A stretch of DNA of 64,000 nucleotides from Sialis fuliginosa (taxonomy: Eukaryota > Arthropoda > Insecta > Megaloptera > Sialidae): contig OY540812.1 in the NCBI GenBank assembly GCA_961205875.1, positions 7,068,001 through 7,132,000 on the forward strand. Reading direction: 5' to 3'. Below the pieces are notes generated by a model. It did no database searches and was not told the DNA's origin. It saw only the letters and a list, made by a program, of their open reading frames with translations. Every line of letters starts with the position of its first letter. Position 1 is the first letter of the stretch. Shown here piece after piece: positions 25,561-36,551 of the stretch. A program made the translations under genes and the position numbers.

Positions 25561-25710
25561 TAGTGCATTATCATCAACGCATAATTTTCTTTTGAAAAGA
25601 GGGAGTAATTAAAATATTACTTTTTATTTGTACTCTACAAATAATATAGGATGTAAACTGTTGAACTTGATAGTAATATATCAATAAAATTGTGTCCATT
25701 GCCGAGTCAG
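25561..25710 (+). promoter_or_regulatory. FAR2 upstream block: probable promoter plus noncoding first exon
   Basis: Duplicate of the FAR1 upstream block: AGTGCATTATCATCAACGCA from 25562, a GGATGTAAACTGTTGAACTT segment (compare 17260-17280), ATTGTGTCCATTG at 25689-25701, then the donor CAG|GTAAGATT at 25710/25711. The acceptor for the coding exon is just before 27380 (TTTTTAG, 18 bp before the ATG), implying a 5'-UTR intron of about 1.7 kb. Confidence 0.6.
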
Positions 25711-26119
25711 GTAAGATTTTAATAAACATATTTATTATTTTAAGAAGCACTTAATGTTTATTATATTCTACTCGGAATGCGGTAACTTATAATGTGATAT
25801 AACATAATATTTACCATTTGATATAATTTTAATATATTATTTAATTTAAACTTGATTTTTAATTTAATTTAATAATCTGTACGATTTCTAAAGCGTAGGT
25901 CGATCTGAAAAATTCAAAAATATTCATGTATGTTGTTGTATTTTTTTGTTATAGTCTGTCGAGCTAAATTTTTAATTTCTAAAAAATAAACATTTTATGA
26001 CATTTTTAAAATAAAAAAAATAGTTTCATCATAAAAAATGTATTAAATAAAATATAAAAAAAATGGCTCAACGTATTTTGTAAGATTTAAAAAATAAAAC
26101 ATTAAAAATATTAAAAAGG

Positions 26120-26724
26120 TAGTTCGAGAAAAACGCGTTTAATATTTTGTACGGAAAAATCTCACAAATTGCAGTGAATTTTGTGTATAAAATGTTTGTG
26201 GTTAACTTACATTTAATCTGCCATTCTGAGTCCATACTGTATGTCTCCTTAATTTTTATACATATTTTTATGTTTTTTTTTTTGTAATCTGCGGACTGTT
26301 CGACTTCTTTCGTTGTTTGATTCGCGCGAATCTTGACATGTTTTAATCAGTTGCGGGGCCACATTTATCGTTATATAGAGCAAAAAAAGGTATCTATAAT
26401 TTGTAAGAGAGAAAGGTATTTGCAAATTTTTCTTAAAATAATCCCTAATACTACCTTAGTGAAATTACATAGATAGATAGCAAAACAGAATAACAATACC
26501 ATAAATAATATATAGAAAATTTATAATTTAACAGGTAGGGTACGTACCAAAAATTACAATTATTTTCTAATAAAATTTTATATAAACATAAATGTTAATG
26601 AATTGGTAATTTTGAAATAAAAAATAAGCTTAGAAAACAAATGACTTTCTTATTTTATAGAGAAGTTTAGCAGATCTAAACTAATGAACGAAAATAAAAT
26701 ATTTAAAAAATGTTTCTCGAACTA
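26120..26724. repeat. 605-bp element with short TIRs in the FAR2 5'-UTR intron
   Basis: TAGTTCGAGAAAAA at 26120 is mirrored by TGTTTCTCGAACTA ending at 26724. The interior is AT-rich and has no supported coding content. No clear target duplication was found. Possibly a non-autonomous DNA element. Confidence 0.45.
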
Positions 26725-27397
26725 TACAACAAAAGCAATTAAAAAATAATTTTAAAGTACAAACAAAGATCAATTTAGTTTATGAAAATATACAAATTAT
26801 TAAATTTTGATTTTAACATTAAAATTAGAACGCCTGATTGTGAAATAATTGGGCATTGTGTAACAAAATTATTATTAAGCAATGCACAATACATAGACAA
26901 TTGTTCCAGAAAAGAATTAATAATTATATTTATTGTAATAACATAATTTTAAGGTTACTAAATATAATCAAAGACAGTGAAATAGGTTCACCTTGATTCT
27001 AAGTAAATTCAAATGCAATATTGTGTTATAGAATAATTTTAAATATACGTATGTTAAAAAGCAATCATTTATTTATAATGTTTATACAAAAAATGAATAC
27101 AATGATTCAAACGTTTTAAAAAAATTTAAATACAAAAGAGTAGCTAACATATTACTTGAAACAATAATTCTTCAGTAGTTACTTATTTTATTTTAGTTTA
27201 TTTATTTTCAAATTTTAATTTAATTAGCTTCAATTTTATATGTAATCGTTTTTCCCCTTTTATAACAATTGGAATAATTTTCTGAACGACTGCGCCACTA
27301 TGCTCTGCAGTATATTACATTTACATAGTTATTTAATTTTAATTTCGATTTTGCATAATATGTGAATTCGTATTTTTAGGACTGTAGTTCGTAAGCA

Positions 27398-30300
27398 ATG
27401 TCCGGTGAAAACAATCCTTATTATCGACACTTACCAGACACAGGAAAAATTGATTTGAATCGTATCAAGGAAATCCAATTTCATGAGGATGTTAAACTGA
27501 AGAATGAAGAAACTATTAAGATAGAAAATCCAACTGCAATTCAATCGTTTTTCAAAAATCAAGCTGTTTTCATAACAGGGGGCACAGGATTTTTAGGAAA
27601 ATTGCTTATAGATAAAATTCTACGATCATGTCCGGAAGTGAAAGTGATATATCTGTTGATTCGAAACAAAAAAGAAAAGGATATGAACACACGACTAGAA
27701 GAATTATTTCAAAACTTGGTAATTATTGATTTTTTGTTATAAGTAATATGTTGTTCATTTTAAAATTCAAGAGCAGGACACTGTTATAATTTCTATTATA
27801 TATAGGTATTCACAAGACTTAAAAAAGAATGTCCAAAATTTCGACAAAAGATAATAGGAATTCAAGGCGATTGCCTCCAACCTGATTTAAATTTAAACCC
27901 TAAAGATCGAGATTTGCTTATACAAAATGTAAATATTATTTTTCATGCGGCAGCTATGGTTAATTTTGATGCGAAACTTAAAACTATAGTAGCGATCAAT
28001 TTAAATGCAACGAAATTTATACTGGAGATGAGCAGAAAAATGGAGGGCTTAAAAGTAAGTATAACCAATTAAAATCAAACAGTTTATTAAACTATAGGTA
28101 ATTTCAGAAAAGTCACGAACAAATGGTCCATGGTCCTCATATCTTATAGCGAACCCCCATGATTTTTTTTTGCTCTTCACTTCTCCAAATTTTCGCCACA
28201 GTAATATTTTTGAACAATGCCCAAAAAAAGTTGTTGACTAGCCGCACCGGGCTTCCCTTAACCCCGTGGACCTAAGCTAGAGCCCTTTCAGTCTCCCCTC
28301 TTTGTGGGGGCCATGAATAAATCATATAACTAATATAATAATAATAATATAAAACAAATAAAAATATACATTAAATAATAATAATTCTAGTTTTTAAATC
28401 TCTGTTTTGATTTGAATTTTGTATTCAATTAATGTTTTTATAACTGTCATAAATTCAATAATATAATTTTACAGGGGACAGTAATGTTTCATATACATTC
28501 TTTATATAAATGTATGCATTATTTTTAGGCATTGGTTTATATTTCTACAGCTTTCTCGAATTGCTTAACACAACAGATAGAAGAAAAAATATATAAACCT
28601 ATCGTTTCAGGAGAAAATATTTATAAGTTAGCCGAATGCTTAGATGAAGAACTATTCGAAGAAATTACACCTATGTCAGTAGAAGTAATTTATAAAACTG
28701 ATAATATTAATATTATTAATACAAATTTTCATTTCAGTCTTACCAAAAAATGGCCCAACACGTACGCATTCACAAAATTCATCACTGAAGATTTTGTTAA
28801 TGATAATTCTAAAGGATTACCTGTAGTAATTTTTCGTCCAGCTATCAGTAAGTTATTCCTAGTGGATGTAAATCATACATACATATATATAGTTCAATTT
28901 CGGTTACTTTTTAGCTAATATCTTGGGATACGAATTTTCCAATGAGTGTAGAATCACCCATATACTATATCAACAATTTAGTTAGAGAGATCCTAAATTA
29001 AATCATATTTTTCTAAAGAAAGATTCTTAATCTTTAATATTTCCCATATATCTATCCTATAATAAATAGTCCAGGCTATCTAGGCTAAAAAGTACCTAAA
29101 ATAGGTATTTTTAGGTACAGTTTTGCTATTTACAGGATTTGGGAACATATACAAACAGTTTTACAAAAACTTTTATTGTTGATCAAAGACAAGCATGATT
29201 CCATTATTAACAATTTAATAAAACAAAAACATTAAAAAATTGTGTTTCAACTATTTTAATCAGTGATTTTTTAAATTTTTGTTCAAAATGAAGGTTGTAG
29301 GGAATTTTACAGCGAATAACTTTTATTTGATTTTTTTTTTGTATTATACTTATTTAGACCGCTATTTAGCAAAAATCAGAAAATCTGAAGAATTTTGCAA
29401 TTGAACCATATTTTTTCAATTAATTAATCAGTTGTTTTAAAACCATTATTACGTCAATTCTAAGAAACAATCACGGTTATGATAATTATATTTTATAAGG
29501 TAAAAAATTATCATATTTAGTGAATTTTTCATTTACAAATTGAGATTAAGTTTAGAATTAACATTAATCATGGTTTGAAAACAACTGATTAACTAATTGT
29601 GGTCAATTTTGCTTTATGCAACCCGAGGTTAGGGTATTATCCTAAACTACTGTACCTAAAAATAACCTGTTTTAGCCTCCACAGCCTGAACTATAATTTT
29701 AATAGTCTAAAATTTTTTGAAACAAAAGTAAAAATTATTTAGATTATTATTTATTAATTATTAAAAGATATATATTAAATAAGTAGTAAACAGATATCAT
29801 CATTTATGCATATATATTATGTATTTTATTTTAACGTTTTCAGTGACTCCCACTGAATCAGAGCCAGTCTCTGGATGGATAGACAATGTCTACGGAGCAA
29901 CGGGAGTGGTTGTGGGTGTTGCAGCGGGATTGTTACGAACATTACATGTCGACGCCAAAGCATTAGCTGATATAGTGCCCGCTGACATGACTATTAATGG
30001 AATCATTGCTAGTGCTTGGGATCGTGCTGTAAACAAGTAAATATTTTTAATTTGTTGAATAACAATATTTAGTTTTTTTAACCTGAACACAACCTTTAAT
30101 TATGTTGATTGTATAAAGATTCTAATTCTTTTCAGAACATTATTTTTTTTAACAGAGCTGAAAATTGCTCTAAGAAATAAGTTAAGAGAGGTCCATCGCA
30201 ACGATCAGGAGGCTTTAAAGCAAATAAAACAAAATTGTATACTAAGGCGTGTGGGGTGTCAAAATATAGATCTCAATCAGTAGAATTTGACCCTATTTAT

Positions 30301-33010
30301 TTCTAACTCAAAAGGCCAGCAGGGGGCTCCAAGCAGTATTTTATTTTGCCCCCACCCTCTAACTCGGTAACTACTGGCTCAAAAAATCTGGCTTTGGTGG
30401 GACTACCAACAGCAAATACTAAAGTAAACAATATAAATTCAAATTTTGGAGAAATAGGGAGGGGCGTCATAAATTTTTTATTTAAAAAAATGTAGATCTC
30501 AATTAATAGAATATGGCACTATTTTTGTATTTTTTTCTAACTCAAAAATGCACCTTTAAGTGGCTCCAAACAGTACAAGTAATGCTTATGGCATACACCC
30601 GTATATGTCTTGATTCTAATATTCAAGAACAAAATAACTGAAATTATTTTTTCTATTTTTATAGTTACTTAGAAGTACCTGTCTACAATTATGTTTCATC
30701 TGCAAGTAACCCACTTACCTGGGATCAATATATGAACTCGCATATAAAGTATGGAAACGAAACCCCATATCTGAAGAGTATGTGGTGCTACGAATTAGTA
30801 TTAACTCGTTACAAGCTGCTTTATTATTTCTACGCTATATTTTTACACCTAATACCAGGCTTACTAATAGATACAACTTTAATATTAACTGGGCGTAAAC
30901 CAAGGTACGTATTTCTAATATTTACAGAACTAGCAGTGCCCACGCGGCTTCGCTCGCGTAGACTACGGAACTATTGTTTAGGATTTTTGAAAAATGTAGT
31001 TTAATTAATTAAGTACAAACACGATTAGTTATTATTATAATAATAACTTATCAATACCTAAATTACCTAACAAAAACGAATCAGAAGAAAAAAGTACAAA
31101 TAATTTGTGTTCTGTTTAAATTTAAATGTTAATTATTGAAAACAAAATAAACTCATGCCCGGTATTATAAAGGACCTAACAAAATTTGTTAGCTAGCAAT
31201 TACATTCAAATGGGGTATTAATACTGTACTAGTATCTATGGATTAGTTATGGAATTTAGAGCAGTGACACTTCAATTAATTGTAACACAGTTGGCATCTT
31301 TGACCGTACAAAATAATTTTCATAACATCACCACTGTTTTAATACCGTTTGTATTTACCTTCAACGCGTGCGCGAAACTTGTCAAAGTCATCAACAAACT
31401 CCAAAAGAACTGTCATATAAGTTTGATATCTCAGTTGAAAGTGTTTGTTAGCTAACAAATTTGTTAGGTCCTTTATGATACCGGACATCAGACGATCAGC
31501 CGAGGGAATCCGAATATTTACCGAGCGTAAGCGGATCCACTCTGTTGTACATCGCTTCGATGCGGCACTACACCATACATTTAATATGTTACCTTTATAA
31601 AATTTTTAAATATTTCCTAAACTGTTTATTGGAGTTGAAATAGGACACAAGATTTGGTATAACTTTTATGTTAATAACTAACCTATATTTTTATTTCAGG
31701 CTATTAAAAATATACAAAAAAATTGGAAAATTTTCTACAGCTATTTCCTATTTTACTCAAAAGAAATGGACTTTTAGAGACGATAATGTAAATAATTTGC
31801 TGAGAAAAATGTCAGATAATGATAGAAAGATGTTTAATTTTAATATAAAAACTCTACAATGGGATCAATATTTTAAAGATTGTGTTCTAGGAATTCGTCT
31901 CTATATGTTTAATGAAAGTCTTGAAACTATTCCAGCTGCTAAAAGGAAACACAAAATGTAATTTCAAAGATTTTCTAATATCTATAATCTACATGCACTT
32001 TTTTAAGTTTAATGTCGCACACATCTTTATACACCTTTTTTATATTACCTTCCGTAATAAACAGTCCAGACAAAGTCAACCCATTAACGCCCAAAAGAAA
32101 ATAAAAACATGCAGAAGATTTTTTTTATGAAATTAAGTACACATACAATATATTTAACTAAATATACAATACAAACTCTTTTTTTATATTTAGAAAAGAT
32201 AAATAACGGTGTGTACACATGCGAGTAAATTTGGCAGATATGAAGTCTATTTTGTGTAAAACTGCTTTTCTAATATCATTTTTTATATACATTTCATTTA
32301 AAACTTGAGTTATAATAATATGTACATATATTATTGTATATTTAAGTTATTCCATTATAATTTAAACAAAATTCGAAATCACATGCTCCAGTTGGATCAA
32401 ATATATTAGCATACCAAATACACCCAACTCTTTTTTTACACGGTATAGATATGTTCCATCGAAAACGGTGTAAAACACATGAAGTTCTATACAATTATAA
32501 CCTTCCTAGGTATTCAAGAATGCTTAACATGTCAAAAGTCAAAAAAACTTTAAAACTTTAAAAAATCACGTTTTTTCTTCACGGCAATTCCCATAAAACT
32601 GTCGACTGATCAAGATTCAGTCACGCTCGTGTGCGGAGCGAGGACTTAAATCGATTGCAAACCAATTGTAAAATAGTCGCTTCCGTAACTGGTTTGCGAT
32701 TCTAGTTGCAAAACAGTGTCTAACAGATTTTATTTGTTGCACTATTAGCAACTGATTTTTAAGGAAATATTGTGAATTAGTATTCATAGCCATATAAAAT
32801 GGAATGTACTCAAATGAGTATGGCGGGCGTTAATGGGTTTTAACACAAGTCACATATTAAATATGTTTTAAAATATTTTAAATTTTCATCATACTAATTA
32901 CAAATTCATCTAATTCCAGAATGCAGTGGCTACACTTCACTATCAAATACTCTGTTTTCACCATTTTAATTATCATACTATACACGATACTGAAAAACAT
33001 TTTTCTGTAA
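27398..33010 (+). CDS. Fatty acyl-CoA reductase, tandem copy 2
   Basis: Same enzyme family and exon plan as FAR1; 535 aa. Exons: 27398-27718, 27806-28054, 28529-28674, 28738-28847, 29844-30036, 30665-30904, 31700-31957, 32920-33010. The cofactor motif TGGTGFLG is at residues 60-67, and the active-site YAFTK has Tyr248 and Lys252. The FAR_C domain follows, with a hydrophobic C-terminus. Internal exon lengths are identical to FAR1 and FAR3 (249, 146, 110, 193, 240, 258, 91 nt). Exon 3 ends at a weaker GTCAGT donor, and exon 7 at AAAAT|GTAATT. Both are still GT donors and keep the frame. A polyadenylation signal AATAAA is at 33134. The start is the conserved M-S-G-E-N-N-P that opens FAR3 as well. 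Substrate unknown. Confidence 0.93.
29069..29691. mobile_element. 623-bp TIR/foldback element in FAR2 intron 4
   Basis: The left end from GTCCAGGCTATCTAGGCTAA is mirrored by the right end (reverse complement GTTCAGGCTGTGGAGGCTAA). TA flanks both ends (29067-29068 and 29692-29693). The mirrored region continues to a shared TTTTTAGGTACAGT block. A second inverted pair sits inside (AATCAGTTGTTTT near 29427, mirrored near 29578). It is non-coding. The TA duplication suggests the Tc1/mariner superfamily. Confidence 0.7.
31156..31487. mobile_element. 332-bp TIR element in FAR2 intron 6
   Basis: Long inverted ends: CCCGGTATTATAAAGGACCT from 31158 is mirrored by AGGTCCTTTATGATACCGG ending at 31484. 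The match continues through TAACAAATTTGTTAGCTA. TCA flanks both ends (31153-31155 and 31488-31490), possibly a 3-bp duplication. The 68-codon ORF inside has no family features. Confidence 0.65.
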
Positions 33011-33469
33011 TACTTATAGATATTATTATACGTACAGTAATATGCGCCAACTCCACAGGGGAGATGTAGGCACAGAATCTGCAATTAGATATCGATTTTA
33101 AATCTAAAAAAAGTCCGTAATTTTACTTACATAAATAAAATTAAAATAGGTAGGTAATAATAAACAATTAATAAAAATTGTATAAATTATAAGAATAATT
33201 TAAATAAAAATAAAGTTATATGCATTAAACAGGGGCATATTTAAAACGAATATTTCAAGAATATTTTTTAAAAATTAATTGTTTTTTCAACTTAAATATC
33301 TACATATTATCATTTGTGAATAATCGTTCTACGTCTTATTTTTAATAAAGATGAATTTTGCCTATTTCTTTTTAAAAAATGTTGGATTATTTTAAAAATT
33401 AATAACAAAAATAAATAAATAATAAACAATTTGATACAAAAGAAAAGTATAGATTCTTCAAGGTGATAC
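33011..33469. other. FAR2 3' flank
   Basis: AT-rich, with AATAAA at 33134 as a likely polyadenylation signal for FAR2. Nothing else is supported. Confidence 0.45.
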
Positions 33470-33672
33470 AACATTAAACAATGCACTTTTAGTACAATCA
33501 TCAACACAGTACCAACAGTACTTCGTAACCAAGCTGTGGAGGGAGTCATTACCATAATCGTATCCCTATACTTTATTAGTTTAAATATTGTCGATTTCAC
33601 ACTATTTAGACAGTCGAAAACAGATTAACAATTGTAATATTTCAATAATATTGTATCGAGCACGAGAATAAG
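33470..33672 (+). promoter_or_regulatory. FAR3 upstream block: diverged promoter plus noncoding first exon
   Basis: Diverged relative of the FAR1 and FAR2 upstream blocks: ATCATCAAC near 33497, GGAGTCATTA at 33541, ATATTTCAATAATATTGT and an ACGAGAATAAG|GTAGGATT donor at 33672/33673, in the same order and spacing. The coding-exon acceptor (ATTTCAG, ending 36496) is about 55 bp before the FAR3 ATG, so the 5'-UTR intron would be about 2.8 kb. Confidence 0.5.
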
Positions 33673-35468
33673 GTAGGATTTGATAAAAATATTTATTATA
33701 CGTAATTTAGTTTTAAGTTATTTTTATTTTATTCAATACAATTTCATTTTAAATGTTTGGTGAAATGTAAGAATAATATCAATATAGTTATACTTCCAAT
33801 TTTCGTTTTTTCAATAACATTTCGTCTTTTAAAAATTTAAATGTTTTATAGGTACATAATTAAAATATATAGTTTTTTATATTTACCTTTGTACTTTCAT
33901 AAATATTTGTGTCATAATTCACGCGAAAAATAATAAAAATCAAAAAGTTTTACTCAACTATTAAAATTATTAAATTAGCTTTCATAAATATACCTAATAT
34001 ACTTGGTATTGTTATAGAAATATAAATTCTCTGAATATTGCTACACTTTAAGTATAAATAATATGTCGTAATAACCGTATTAAATGGCTAAAACTACAAT
34101 TATATCAAAATTAAGAAAATAAAATAGGTAAATAGGTATACAAAAGATCATACATCATAACATAATTAATTAAATTATTAGAATTATTGTATTATGACGA
34201 AATAAAAAAAAATGTTATATGTAGATAACATAAATATTATATACATAAGAAGTTTAATTTTTTATATCAAACATTTTTTTATAATTTTAAAAAATAATTT
34301 AGACATACTGAGAAATGTTTTAGTAAAAATTAATAAATTTTAAAGTTATAATTTTCGCTCCATCGCCTATCATTACTATTATTGTTTATATTTTGTTCTG
34401 TTTTATTTAATTTACAGGTCATTATCATTGCAAGCTTGCATTTACTCACATAATAATAATCATATAAATTATAAATAAAATACAAAGTGTAATTGAAGGT
34501 TTTCTCTTTAAAATTAAAGTTTTTAGAATATATTATTAATGTTAGTTAATATTATATTCCACAAATAATCAAAATATAATGGAAAAATATGTTTCAATAG
34601 ATTTATGTTTTAATATTTTTAAACATATGAATACATCATAATAAATAATAATAACAATAAAAATTCATTTTACTCATTTTTGAAAATAAAATAATTGCAT
34701 ATAACTATTTAAATTTAAGGTGTATGGTTAAAATGTTTTATATAAAAAATGATATTCATTCATTGTCAATTAAATTTAATCTGCCCTTCAATGTTCCAAA
34801 AACAAACACATGAACCTATAAGTCAGGGTTATGATATTAACAAACTGGGGAAAATAATATATAGGAATTCAAATTAATGTAATTTTTATTAATACTTTTA
34901 ATAAAAAATATTTTAAAAATGATATAATTTCTCAATATATGTATATTTATACTGATTTGTATTAATATTTTTTTCATTTAAAATGTATATTAAAATTAAT
35001 GTCCAAAATAAAATGTTCCATTGCCCAAATAAAATAAAACAATTGTATTATTGAATTTGTTTTAATTTTATATTTTTTAATTTTGGCGGGGGGATGTTCA
35101 ATTAACCCCCCCCCCTCCCCAAATAACATAAGGTTAACCTTAAGAATATGCCGTTACCGACGTCACAACTATTAAATATCACGTGTTGATGTGTTAGAAT
35201 AGACCTAACCTAACCTATAACGAAAACTAACCAACCCAAAACTAATTAACTTGATTTCGCCCCAATAGATTGCCCTAACCAAGGACAGTGAACTTGTATT
35301 TTATTAGAACATCAACTCTATACGATTTATAAAATATTATATAAATACATGATATTGCTCATTCAATACAAATCTCACCAACCTATACTCATGTAGCCAT
35401 TTTAAAGAGCAATTTTATTTCTTTAATGAACAAAAAGTATTTTCTTAACGCAAGTTTATATTAAAGCA

Positions 35469-35655
35469 TTGGCACCTTACAGGAACGGTCTCCGTCACGG
35501 CTTCGACCTTGCAATTGTATTATATGTTAGCTGCGTCAAAACGTAGCGCCGTTTCGATGCAGCTAACATGCCACTTGTATTGAATCACATAATAATATAA
35601 TATGTAGATTTGCAAAGTCGAAGCGGTGACGGATACCGTTTCTGTAATGTGCCAA
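35469..35655. repeat. Nested foldback element upstream of FAR3
   Basis: Outer arms TTGGCACCTTACAGGAACGG (from 35469) and the mirrored sequence ending at 35655 pair over about 45 bp. An inner pair (ATGTTAGCTGCGTCAAAACG and its mirror, about 35525-35572) forms a second hairpin. The TTGGCA start and the GCTTCGACCTTG block recur in the hairpins at 53471 and 54090, so this is one family. Confidence 0.65.
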
Positions 35656-36149
35656 GGCTTCACTATTGCTAAAATACTGTTCAATATTGTTTACAAATGC
35701 TATAATAGTTTATTAAATGTTAGAATAGTTTATTGAATGTTCTTCACTATTTCTCATTTCATTTAAAATAGTGCGGGTTTAATTTGCTCCCTTATCTATT
35801 TATTAAACATTACTACAGAATAACCTTGATCAAAACTTCAAATCAAATATAAAAGTATATTATGAAATAATTTTGAATATGGAATAGAATAAGTATATAA
35901 TTAAAATATCATAGAAAAAAATTTACATAATGCAATGATTCAAAATACTGAAAGTAATTTAAATACAAAGAGGTATATAACTACTTAAATATTTACTATT
36001 TTATTATTGAATTATTTTTAACATAGGTATTAATACATACTTGTATATTAAATTTATATTCCAATTTACATACATATAAATATATATATAATATATAATA
36101 TAATAGTAGTGACGTTAAATATAAATAAAAACAAACTTGTTTGTTTAAA

Positions 36150-36215
36150 CGTCAAAAATTTATTAAAGAAGAGGAAACCGCAAGCTTTCGATTCACAGAA
36201 TCATCGTCAGGCTAA
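36150..36215 (-). repeat. Retroelement-like 3'/LTR fragment (Penelope-like?)
   Basis: The reverse complement contains CCTGACGATGATTCTGTGAA followed by TCGAAAGCTTGCGG: a CTGACGA box, a 5-bp stem (GATTC/GAATC) and GAAA. This resembles the CTGANGA...GAAA blocks found in Penelope-like elements. Only a fragment is present, and no reverse transcriptase is visible. Confidence 0.3.
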
Positions 36216-36551
36216 AATATAATAAGTAACAATTAAATACAATAAATATAATGCAAAATATTGATATTTTAAAATAAAAATTCAGAAATATACTATAATA
36301 AAGATACTATAATAAAGATTTAAATTTGAGAAAGATGTCGTTATCTCAATAAAATTCATGTGACAACGGAAATGTTTGAAAAAATAACAAATCTCTTAGT
36401 AACTCAAATAGTTATGCCAAATTAGTATGCCATTCATGCAAGATACACCCTAATTCAAAATATTAATATTATTTCTGTATATTATTATATTTCAGAACAG
36501 TCACTGTCAAAAATATATCATACAAACTACAGTTAATTAATTATAAACAGC

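Larger units (their letters stand above)
33673..36551. other. AT-rich interval upstream of FAR3 coding region
   Basis: No coding exon is supported. It contains a G/C homopolymer patch near 35085-35120, an inverted-repeat element at 35469-35655 and a fragment of a retroelement-like repeat near 36150-36215. Otherwise it is A/T-rich sequence in which nothing was recognised. Confidence 0.5.
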
